Origin: a virus | Length of the DNA stretch: 64,000 nucleotides | Strand: one strand, 5' to 3' | IMG/VR virus record: IMGVR_UViG_3300047323_000694 | Location: 1 to 64,000 of that record | Part shown: positions 40,344 to 47,466 of the stretch, piece after piece | Position numbering within the stretch: the first letter of the stretch is position 1 | Layout of the letters: each line of letters begins with the position of its first letter | Made by a program: the position numbers and the translations under genes | The notes under the pieces: model-generated | The model's database searches: none | What the model was told of the DNA's origin: nothing | What the model saw: only the letters and a program-made list of their open reading frames with translations

Positions 40344-41390
40344 CTAAGTCTTAGCTATTCTGGATGAAACGTTACCAGCAGAATATGAAGCGTCTGTAGA
40401 TAAGTTTAAATAGAACGGCCCGCACTGCGCGCCGCCACCGTAAGAGCCACCGAAATAAAGAACTGCCGAAGCTCCGGCTGAATAACGATCGCCGGTAGCC
40501 CCGTCTGTTTGAGTGGCACTAGTTGAAGAGGGAACAAATGACGTCCTCAGGTCGTATCCAGTACCGGTAGCCGCCGAAAATGCGGTTGGGTAGCCGCTTA
40601 CGGGAAGCGTAAGCGACGTACCAACATAGCTGGAATTCCCTGAGTTATCCCAAATCATGCAGCCCATACTTGAGCTAGAGCTTAAACCGTCTGCCATCTG
40701 CCAAACATTCGCCCAAAGTCCGACTATCCCCCTCCAAGTTGCTTGGGCGACGGTAGCGTTATTTACTTGTAGCGGCCCAAAATCAGCTGTCGAGTTTCCT
40801 TGCCCTAATACATTTTGCGCGTCAGGCGTCCCCAACTCTACAATAAGAAGCAGTTGTATGGCTGAAATCTGATGATAGCTCCATATGGTAAACCCAGTGA
40901 CAGACCCGGTGTTTCTAGCGCTAGCTCTGCTGCGCATTGTTGCGAAATCTAGATCAGCTATAGGGTATAGCCCGGGAAGCGAGCCAAGTTTTGACCCGTC
41001 TGCCACTGCCTGATATTTGCCAACCCATATCTGCGCTATAGGTGATCCTCCGCTCCAGAATGCGGGATGCCTGACAAATCCGGGAGATGCGGTATCAGAT
41101 ATCCACCAAACCCTCTTTCCTGTGTATGGGCCTGACGTCAAAGTATCGCCCTTAACAAAGAAGGCAGGAATTTTAATCATCGCCTGGCTATCTATCGTCT
41201 CCCCAATAATGGCGCTATATATAGGATGGCTAGCGAAATACCCTGCGCTCGGCGAAACGGCGTTCCCTAGCAAGTCGACTCTCTGCCAGACACCAGCGCC
41301 GCCGCTGCCTGCCGATATGAAAGCTATGCCGATTATCGGGGATGTAGTCGCCGCCGACGAAATCCTTCGCAACGCCGCAGCCAGCCTCAT
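40344..41390 (-). CDS. Tail fibre with C-type-lectin-like tip
   Basis: A 348-residue protein from the ATG at 41390, where it overlaps the upstream gene by ATGA; the longer frame is not coding. Residues 160-348 resemble the FGE/C-type lectin fold found in phage receptor-binding proteins (RASARNTGSVTGFTIWSYHQ; LLLIVELGTPDAQNVLGQG; TWRGIVGLWANVWQMADGL). It should recognise the host receptor. The lectin type is also used by diversity-generating retroelements, but none is seen here. Confidence 0.75.
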   Translation of the reverse strand: MRLAAALRRISSAATTSPIIGIAFISAGSGGAGVWQRVDLLGNAVSPSAGYFASHPIYSAIIGETIDSQAMIKIPAFFVKGDTLTSGPYTGKRVWWISDTASPGFVRHPAFWSGGSPIAQIWVGKYQAVADGSKLGSLPGLYPIADLDFATMRSRASARNTGSVTGFTIWSYHQISAIQLLLIVELGTPDAQNVLGQGNSTADFGPLQVNNATVAQATWRGIVGLWANVWQMADGLSSSSSMGCMIWDNSGNSSYVGTSLTLPVSGYPTAFSAATGTGYDLRTSFVPSSTSATQTDGATGDRYSAGASAVLYFGGSYGGGAQCGPFYLNLSTDASYSAGNVSSRIAKT

Positions 41391-41764
41391 GTCGAAGGCC
41401 CCGCATACAGATTCCACGCCGTCCCGTTGACCGTGGAGTAAATGTACTCGGCCAGCTTGCTCGCAGCAGGCGTGGCTGGAGTCGTGCCGCCTGACGTGAT
41501 TGGGGTCGTGCCTGTCGGCTGCGTCAGCGTGTACGCTGTCGAGCCTTGGCGAACCCGGACAAGCACGGTGTACGTTTCCCCGGACGGCGTTGGCACATTG
41601 GAGAATGCCAGGGTGGCATTCCCCGTCAGCGTGATATCGAAGATCGACCCCAGCGAGCAATCCAGCGTTACGGTTCCGGTAGCGGTCGCGTTCGTGACGG
41701 TCTTGTCAAAGTAGCCGACGGCGCTGAGCAGCCGTACAACTAGTTTTGCTCCGACGAAGTTCAT
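41387..41764 (-). CDS. Small tail-fibre segment protein
   Basis: A 125-residue beta-rich protein (VTLDCSLGSIFDITLTGNAT; YTVLVRVRQGSTAYTLTQPT) that lies between two fibre genes, with short overlaps at both ends. Its style matches beta-rich fibre shaft modules. It may form part of a fibre. The function is inferred from position. Confidence 0.6.
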   Translation of the reverse strand: MNFVGAKLVVRLLSAVGYFDKTVTNATATGTVTLDCSLGSIFDITLTGNATLAFSNVPTPSGETYTVLVRVRQGSTAYTLTQPTGTTPITSGGTTPATPAASKLAEYIYSTVNGTAWNLYAGPST

Positions 41765-42487
41765 TTACGCCACCACGGTGACGCGGTACTGGCCGGTCGT
41801 AGGCGCAGTGCCGAACGTGAGCTGCACCGTGTTCACGCCGTTAGCCACGTTGTCGACGATGACCTGCTCGTTCGAGCTGACCAGGCGGACCATGACCAGC
41901 ACGTCCTGAGTGTTCAGGTTGTGCGTGAAGGTGATAGTGGTTGCCGTGCCGTCGCCAATGGTGGCTGAGGCTTTACGAGCGACGACAGTAGGGTCGACAG
42001 CGATAACGCCGCTGGTGATGGTGACGCCATTGCCTGCGGTGTACGTTGCCCCGCCGCCAATCTGGGCGAATACCAGCGCTGTGGTGCCTATGGTGATTGG
42101 CGCGTCGGTAGTTTGCAGCCAGATGGTGTTGCCCAGTGTTGTGCCTTCGCTGATGAAGGTCGCGGCAGCCAAAGCCTCGGCGCCGGTGTCGAAGTCAGTC
42201 GCGCGGGTCCATGCGCCAGTGGCGGCAAGGTAGATACCATTTCCGGAACCTGCGGTTTGGCTCTTAACCAGCACACGGTCACCGGCAACAACGGAAACAC
42301 CATCGATGGTCTGGGCGCCGGACAGGGTGATGTTGGCTGTGGTAGCCGCACGCACTGGCTGCTTCCACGAAAAGCCCTGGATGGCTGCCTGAAGCTGGGC
42401 GTATGTCACTGCGTCTTGCGGGTTAACGGCGTCCTTCAAGTTGATGAAAGCAAAGCCACTACCATCCAGCGTGTTCGTGATTTTCAT
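41765..42487 (-). CDS. Tail fibre protein
   Basis: A 240-residue fibre component. It begins MKITNTLDGSGFAFINLKDA, then VVAGDRVLVKSQTAGSGNGI typical of phage fibre shafts, and ends with ITFTHNLNTQDVLVMVRLV, a beta-sandwich tip also seen in the gene at 42499. It contacts the next fibre gene without spacing. Confidence 0.75.
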   Translation of the reverse strand: MKITNTLDGSGFAFINLKDAVNPQDAVTYAQLQAAIQGFSWKQPVRAATTANITLSGAQTIDGVSVVAGDRVLVKSQTAGSGNGIYLAATGAWTRATDFDTGAEALAAATFISEGTTLGNTIWLQTTDAPITIGTTALVFAQIGGGATYTAGNGVTITSGVIAVDPTVVARKASATIGDGTATTITFTHNLNTQDVLVMVRLVSSNEQVIVDNVANGVNTVQLTFGTAPTTGQYRVTVVA

Positions 42488-42498
42488 GCGGGTCTACC

Positions 42499-43497
42499 TC
42501 AGTTTAAGTACGCCTTGCCTGCGTAGGCCGCGCCATGGGTTACTTGGACGGTGTTCGAGTCGACGTAGGAAACGTCGGGCACAATGACGTTACCGAGGGT
42601 GTCGACGACGGTCACTGATGGGTATCGGTTCAGGTTATGCGGGATGGTCCAGGTCGCGAGCGCGCTGGCCTGGGTGAACGTGTAGGTGCTGGCGCCGCCG
42701 GAGCCGGACGAAGCCAGTGCAGTGCCGTCCGCTCGCTGATAGCTGATGCAGCGCCAAGCTGTTGCGCCATCAGCCTGCACGATCATGGCGTCACCGTTCT
42801 GCACGGTGATGTTTGCGTGGGTAGGCAGTGTCAGATTGTTGCTGTGGACCAGCACCATGCCCGGCGCTACAAAGACGATTCGGCGGACGGCGCCATTAGT
42901 GGTGACAGAGGGATCTGCGATGCCGTAGATCATGTCCCCAACGGAGCCGCCCACGAAAGCCGAGTTGCCGTTAGCGCCGAATGTGACGATCCCAGAGATT
43001 ATGCCGGCCGAGCCGTATGCCTCGTTTAGCGGGCCGGTCATCTGGCCGCCAGCCAATGGAAGCTTGGTTGGGTCTGGGGCGCCAATCAATGGCGTGCCGT
43101 CATACCGGCTATAGGCCAACATCTTGGCTTCATTGCCGGTCCCGGTCTTTTGGAAGATTGCTACATCTCCCGCGTGCGTGAGGATGTCGGCCTGGGAGAG
43201 ATTCAGCAGGTGATAGCCATTCGCTGCGTTGTGAGTAAGCGTTAGCGAGCCGCCAAACGTTACACGCCAAGTGGTGCCAGATGGCGTAGCGCCTGCCCCC
43301 ATATCAAAACCGGTCACGGTGCTGGTGCCGGTGAGCAATATGTTATTGCTATTTGCGGCCTCCAAGCTCGGGAAGCTACCGCTAGCCACGGAAACCATTT
43401 CCGGCCCATAAAGAGCCCCGCGCAGCAGTAGCGCGTCGCCGACCGGGATCTGAACGGGCTGCCCGTCCTTGCGAACCAGCGTCAGACGGGAGGCCAT
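42499..43497 (-). CDS. Tail fibre protein
   Basis: A 332-residue protein with shaft-like repeats (LPLAGGQMTGPLNEAYGSAG) and a C-terminal SALATWTIPHNLNRYPSVTV domain, a known fibre-tip motif also similar to that of the 41765 gene. It is probably an upstream fibre segment. One-base overlap with the gene at 43497. Confidence 0.75.
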   Translation of the reverse strand: MASRLTLVRKDGQPVQIPVGDALLLRGALYGPEMVSVASGSFPSLEAANSNNILLTGTSTVTGFDMGAGATPSGTTWRVTFGGSLTLTHNAANGYHLLNLSQADILTHAGDVAIFQKTGTGNEAKMLAYSRYDGTPLIGAPDPTKLPLAGGQMTGPLNEAYGSAGIISGIVTFGANGNSAFVGGSVGDMIYGIADPSVTTNGAVRRIVFVAPGMVLVHSNNLTLPTHANITVQNGDAMIVQADGATAWRCISYQRADGTALASSGSGGASTYTFTQASALATWTIPHNLNRYPSVTVVDTLGNVIVPDVSYVDSNTVQVTHGAAYAGKAYLN

Positions 43498-44012
43498 TAC
43501 AGCACCACGTAGTCGTAGTCGTCGGTGTCCAGCTCAGTCGCCGACAGCGCTACGCCGATCTTCTGGTCAATAGTGCCTGAGGTTGCCGTGGTCGCGTCCA
43601 GTGCGGGAGTGATGACGCCGCCAGCAGTGCCGAGGTAGTAAGTGGCGCCCAGGGTCAGGCCGGTCAGTTGCGAGTTCACGCCATCGAGGTCGTAAACCGA
43701 GGCGTTACCGCCGGACGCCACGGCGGCAAGCACATAGCCATGAGCCGGGCGACCGTTCGAGTTGTCAGCCAAACGCACATTCACCACACCGGCATTGGAG
43801 AAGATGTTGACCAACTTCCCGGCCGCAATGGCCTCGCTCGCCGGAATGGATCGGCTGGATGGGCCGCTGCCTGCGTTGTACAGGGTCGGGTCCAGCTTGC
43901 CGTCAGCACCCAAGGCTGGAATCTTCCCGGCATCAGCAGAGCCTGCCGACGTGGTGATGGGGGTGTACTGCTGATTCTGGCCATTTACCCGGCGAAGAAC
44001 TTTGTCTACCAC
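43497..44012 (-). CDS. Phage structural protein, fibre-like
   Basis: A 171-residue protein. The N-terminus is linker-like (MVDKVLRRVNGQNQQYTPIT), the middle (RPAHGYVLAAVASGGNASVY; GLTLGATYYLGTAGG) is a beta-rich module like those found in capsid cement or fibre proteins. It lies among fibre genes. Role inferred from context. Confidence 0.6.
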   Translation of the reverse strand: MVDKVLRRVNGQNQQYTPITTSAGSADAGKIPALGADGKLDPTLYNAGSGPSSRSIPASEAIAAGKLVNIFSNAGVVNVRLADNSNGRPAHGYVLAAVASGGNASVYDLDGVNSQLTGLTLGATYYLGTAGGVITPALDATTATSGTIDQKIGVALSATELDTDDYDYVVL

Positions 44013-44021
44013 GATATGCTC

Positions 44022-44489
44022 CTACGCCAGTAAAACCGGCTCATTGAGGTCGATATAAAGGCGTGTCGCGCTGGTGGCGAAGCCAATGATGAAGTCCCAG
44101 CCGGAGGTCGGCGGGGTTTGAGTGAGTGCGCCAGTTGGGCTGCACCAGACGACGCCCTCAGTCCACGACCACGATTGATCGTCGATGAAGCCTTGCGTCT
44201 GGATGCTGATGTCGGTGCCGGTGGTGGCGGATGTGATAGCCAGGCCGAGCGCTTGGAATACAGAAAGGGTCTGCGGATCGACCGCGAAGACCTTAGCCTG
44301 TGATTCGTAGACGACGCGCAAGGCGCTGATGGTTGCGCCAGCGGTGCGGACGATGGTCTGGATGCCGCCGCCCGTGTCGGTGCCGGGCCTGCCCTGTGCG
44401 CCGCGCTGGCCCACCATGATGGTGAATGCGCCGCCATCCTGACGAACGCTGCAGCACGTCGAGCCCCGAACCACGAAGGCCGAGTTCAT
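44022..44489 (-). CDS. Phage structural protein, unknown
   Basis: A 155-residue protein with a short collagen-like stretch (GQRGAQGRPGTDTGGG), then beta-rich sequence (VVYESQAKVFAVDPQTLSVF; SGWDFIIGFATSATRLYI). Similar to spacer or linker proteins between tail and fibre. Overlaps the next gene by four bases. Confidence 0.6.
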   Translation of the reverse strand: MNSAFVVRGSTCCSVRQDGGAFTIMVGQRGAQGRPGTDTGGGIQTIVRTAGATISALRVVYESQAKVFAVDPQTLSVFQALGLAITSATTGTDISIQTQGFIDDQSWSWTEGVVWCSPTGALTQTPPTSGWDFIIGFATSATRLYIDLNEPVLLA

Positions 44490-45091
44490 TTGGTCACCTC
44501 GGCGCCGACACTGACCTTGCTGATGGCTGTAATCGGATAGACGTTGCCCCCAGGGGTGATCAGTTCGAGGTCGTAGACGCCGCGCGTCCAGTCAATGGCT
44601 GCGGTTACGATCGGGCTCAGACGGACGACCAGCGCAGCCAGGGCCTCGTCGATATCGATCTCGCCATCCGGATCAGTCGAGGAATCCGAACTCAGGGTCA
44701 GTAGGATCTTGCCGTCTACCTTGTCGCGGATCTGCATCCGAGCAGAGCAGCCCGTCAGGTCGAAAGGGCGATTGAAGATGACCAGGCCGCCAGCGGTGTA
44801 AGTGCGCCAGGAGTCGGCCCGGACGGCGTTCAACTCGATGACGCTGGGACTGAAGGTGGACGCGAAGTAGAAGCTGTCGTCTTCGCTGTTCAACTCTTCA
44901 GGCTGACGAACGCCCTCGATGCGGACCGGCCAGCCATCAGGGATTTCATGATTGGCGACAGTCAGGCGTACAGGCGCTGTGTTCGGCATGCCAGTAATAG
45001 GCAGATAGACCAGCTCCTTGTCCGCATAGCGGTACATGAACTCGAATGTCTTGCCTCTGACGATGTTGATGTCGACGACGGGGGCGCCCAT
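44486..45091 (-). CDS. Tail/fibre region structural protein, unknown
   Basis: A 201-residue protein, first of the fibre group. Beta-rich, with MGAPVVDINIVRGKTFEFMY, VRLTVANHEIPDGWPVRIEG and DWTRGVYDLELITPGG. Proteins of this look occur in short-tailed Pseudomonas phages near fibre genes. Possible adaptor that fixes the fibres to the tail. Start preceded by GGAGAT. Confidence 0.6.
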   Translation of the reverse strand: MGAPVVDINIVRGKTFEFMYRYADKELVYLPITGMPNTAPVRLTVANHEIPDGWPVRIEGVRQPEELNSEDDSFYFASTFSPSVIELNAVRADSWRTYTAGGLVIFNRPFDLTGCSARMQIRDKVDGKILLTLSSDSSTDPDGEIDIDEALAALVVRLSPIVTAAIDWTRGVYDLELITPGGNVYPITAISKVSVGAEVTK

Positions 45092-45171
45092 GGAAATCTC
45101 CTGCGATTTCCGTGGACGTTATGTGGCTGGACTCTTTACGCAACAGCGACTCACAAGGAATCGCGGGCAAC

Positions 45172-45194
45172 AAAAAGCCCGCACTTGGCGGGCT
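45172..45194 (-). terminator. Terminator after toxin gene
   Basis: AGCCCGC-CAAGT-GCGGGCT hairpin on the minus strand followed by five T. It ends the toxin-antitoxin transcript just before the fibre genes. Confidence 0.8.
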
Positions 45195-45204
45195 TGCAAT
45201 AAAG

Positions 45205-45717
45205 CTACGATTCCTCTTCGGTTCCCGTAGGCTCTACCTGAACATCGTATGGGGAGCATTGTGCCAGCAAGGCCGAAAAATCACCTGGAACCTTTCCGGC
45301 ATTCAGCATCGAGGCGAAGACGGCATATACATCATGCTTGTCACCATCTTTGCGTATCGAATCTAGATCATTCAGCCATACGTAAATGATGGTTTTAGGA
45401 GCATCGGTGCGGAACTGGAAAAACAGTCTGTAGCGAGGTGCCATTCCTTGCTTCTTGACCCTAAACCAATGCTTGTTGGATTTTCCTAGCTTATTCCCCT
45501 GTCGATAATTCGGATGCGCAGGGTCATTGGGCACATTCACCCGCACATTCTCATCGATTGCTTCAAGAAGCTTGAAAGATGGGTGGCGATGAAACCCATC
45601 TGGATTGCTTTGAGCGGCGCGCTCAACCTCTTGGGTTAATTGCTCTAGGCGCTCAAGAAAAAAAGGGTGAGCATAAAGAGCCCACCCGTTTACGATATGC
45701 AATGAGCTTTCAGGCAT
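45205..45717 (-). CDS. YhaV-family toxin
   Basis: A 170-residue protein with the YhaV pattern: LHIVNGWALYAHPFFLERLE near the start, KLGKSNKHWFRVKKQGMAPR, then YRLFFQFRTDAPKTIIYVWL and KHDVYAVFASML. YhaV is a RelE-fold ribosome-dependent RNase. It follows its antitoxin by six bases and ends in a terminator. A prophage-stability or phage-defence module is likely. Confidence 0.85.
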   Translation of the reverse strand: MPESSLHIVNGWALYAHPFFLERLEQLTQEVERAAQSNPDGFHRHPSFKLLEAIDENVRVNVPNDPAHPNYRQGNKLGKSNKHWFRVKKQGMAPRYRLFFQFRTDAPKTIIYVWLNDLDSIRKDGDKHDVYAVFASMLNAGKVPGDFSALLAQCSPYDVQVEPTGTEEES

Positions 45718-45723
45718 AAATTG

Positions 45724-45924
45724 TTAGCCTTCTTGTAGCTCGCTTCGACGATTTTGGTCAGCTTTTGCGCGAAGAGCCTGGATGCGATTCAGCAGCCCGC
45801 TCGGGATGGGCTTTACGCTGTCGGGATTGCTCGCAATATCATCATGAAGCAAATCAAGAAATCCGGCATCAGCTTCGCGTTCTGCTTTCTTTTTCGCGAA
45901 AGAAGCAACATTACTATGAGACAC
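45724..45924 (-). CDS. Short PrlF-like antitoxin lacking AbrB domain
   Basis: A 66-residue protein with a GTG start and a GGAGAG RBS. AGFLDLLHDDIASNPDSVKP and GLLNRIQALRAKADQ resemble only the C-terminal toxin-binding tail of PrlF antitoxins; the N-terminal AbrB-type DNA-binding domain of the usual 100-110-residue protein is absent. It should neutralise YhaV but probably cannot repress the promoter in the usual way. Confidence 0.6.
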   Translation of the reverse strand: MSHSNVASFAKKKAEREADAGFLDLLHDDIASNPDSVKPIPSGLLNRIQALRAKADQNRRSELQEG

Positions 45925-46326
45925 GGCGTCTCTCCCTATGGGGGTGTAAGCAATCTCTTTTCGAGATGATGGCCTCGTTAGCAGGCCCGCACGATCAATG
46001 CACGGCTTGTCTTGGGTGACACTGACGGCACCTGAATTATGGGTACTAGTGCCACTTCATTCAAGAGACAGCTTGGTTCAGAATGCCACACCTGCCGGGC
46101 TTCAGACCGTACGGCTCAATGAAACCAACGGCTTAGCCGTCCCGCGCCACGAAAAATATATTTTCGAAATGTGGCGCGAACGAACCGCTGGACGATTCAT
46201 CGTAGGAATCGGCGTAATTTTCATGGTTTTTTGCACGATTTAGCGCTGTATTGACCGTTTTGCAATTAATCTCAAAATCGAATTCGGCACCGGATTTACA
46301 AAATCCGATCGTTTCGGCGCCGGAAT
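45925..46326. other. Gene-poor region upstream of toxin-antitoxin
   Basis: No convincing gene. A rightward open frame of 81 codons (45998-46243) lacks a good RBS and looks random. A hairpin CGGATTT-ACA-AAATCCG lies at 46291-46307 just after the secreted protein gene at 46327, without a T-run. The promoter for the antitoxin must lie here. Confidence 0.4.
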
Positions 46327-46722
46327 TTAATACGCGTAACCGTTGCGACGGGCGTCCGCCTCAGCTTTGCGACGCTCGAAAGCTTCTTTGCGCTCCCTCT
46401 TAATCTCGCGCTTACCAACGGCAGTCGTGGTATCTGGAATCACCACGACTCCGCTGGTCCGTTGACCGCCCGACTCCATCCTGTTCTGGTGCGTCATCTG
46501 AGCTGCGCGCAATTGGCTTCGGACGATCTCTGCGCTGACGGCTTCAGGATTATCGAGGTGCGTATCGGCGGTCGGAGAGTAAAGTGTCGACTCTCCCTCC
46601 CATGCCGGGCATGGCGTGAAGGCAAAGCTGGTCTTACCTTCCCTGTCGACGCATTTGTAGGAGTCGGCCACTGCGGCCTGGCTGGCGAGTATTGAGACTA
46701 AAACGATTATCTTCCTGACCAT
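46327..46722 (-). CDS. Secreted DUF4124-like protein
   Basis: A 131-residue protein with a signal peptide (IIVLVSILASQAAVADS) and a DUF4124-like start of the mature part (YKCVDREGKTSFAFTPCP, two cysteines). The rest is charged, ending in Arg/Glu-rich helix. Probably periplasmic. DUF4124 proteins are common in Pseudomonas, so this may be a lysogenic-conversion gene acquired by the prophage. Confidence 0.65.
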   Translation of the reverse strand: MVRKIIVLVSILASQAAVADSYKCVDREGKTSFAFTPCPAWEGESTLYSPTADTHLDNPEAVSAEIVRSQLRAAQMTHQNRMESGGQRTSGVVVIPDTTTAVGKREIKRERKEAFERRKAEADARRNGYAY

Positions 46723-46764
46723 GGGTTTCTTCCTTGTGTTCGCCGCTTACTCTACCGAGCGGAT

Positions 46765-47187
46765 TCAGAAATGCACGCAATGCCCGAAATAGACGACATC
46801 ATCATCCGCGAACACAAATGGTTTCGCAGACTCATCTACATATTCAGCAATATTCAAGGCCTGCAATACCGTACCGGGCCCACCGCTCTGCTGGGACGTT
46901 ACCGCAGTTACCACCTTAAGCGCGTTTTCAGAGGAGCCGTAGTCGATGACTATTGGCTTTGTGATGTAGGCGTTCTTTAGGGCTCCGGACATCACTCCAT
47001 CAGCTCTGTTGACGGTGAAAACCTTGCCGATATAGCTATCCTGAAAAGTTTTCGCGACAGCGTCGTTGTCATGCATCGAGGATGTGACGCGCTTGATCGT
47101 GCACTGGTAATCAGGCATGCCTGTCATGGCGGCGGGCGCGGCCTGGCTGACAAGCAGCCCAGCAGCGAGGGCAATCATCCTGATCAT
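46765..47187 (-). CDS. Secreted protein, unknown
   Basis: A 140-residue protein with a signal peptide (MIRMIALAAGLLVSQAAPAA). The mature part is beta-rich with two cysteines (residues 29 and 137: YQCTIKRVTSS and YFGHCVHF), which could form a disulfide. No family recognised. It sits beside another secreted gene among phage structural genes; an envelope-modifying moron is possible. Confidence 0.6.
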   Translation of the reverse strand: MIRMIALAAGLLVSQAAPAAMTGMPDYQCTIKRVTSSMHDNDAVAKTFQDSYIGKVFTVNRADGVMSGALKNAYITKPIVIDYGSSENALKVVTAVTSQQSGGPGTVLQALNIAEYVDESAKPFVFADDDVVYFGHCVHF

Positions 47188-47209
47188 TGAGTTGTCCTTG
47201 AGGTGTTAG

Positions 47210-47428
47210 CTATCTATTCGAGCGAAATCCTTCGATCACCCAGTTGATACCGGCGATCAGGGCGTATAGACAAACCACGGGCATGAGGACATACCAGAAG
47301 CAGTCATGAATCCATCTGGTGTTCTCAATGTTGACAGCGCCAGCGCCCAAGATCCAGATTACAGAAATCACCAGCCATAGACGGCGTAATCCAATTCTGT
47401 ACGACGGCTTCGAGTTGATATCGCGCAT
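47210..47428 (-). CDS. Small membrane protein, paralog of 51909 gene
   Basis: A 72-residue protein from the ATG at 47428 (earlier frame sequence is shadow of the ejection gene). It has two membrane segments (LWLVISVIWILGAGA; LMPVVCLYALIAGINWVI), with MRDINSKPSYRIGLRRLW at the start. The gene at 51909 encodes the same pattern (MRDINSRPSRKAGLRRLW, ending WIVEGFRAGK), so one is a duplicate. Function unknown. Confidence 0.65.
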   Translation of the reverse strand: MRDINSKPSYRIGLRRLWLVISVIWILGAGAVNIENTRWIHDCFWYVLMPVVCLYALIAGINWVIEGFRSNR

Positions 47429-47466
47429 GGCGTCCTGATCCGGGGAGCAAGACGCCATCATAGTGG

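Noticed and set aside
40344-41390. Diversity-generating retroelement acting on the lectin-like fibre
   Set aside because: No reverse transcriptase gene or template repeat in the window.
45998-46243. Rightward 81-codon open frame upstream of the toxin-antitoxin pair
   Set aside because: Random-looking sequence with no RBS in a region that must hold the antitoxin promoter; no domain seen.
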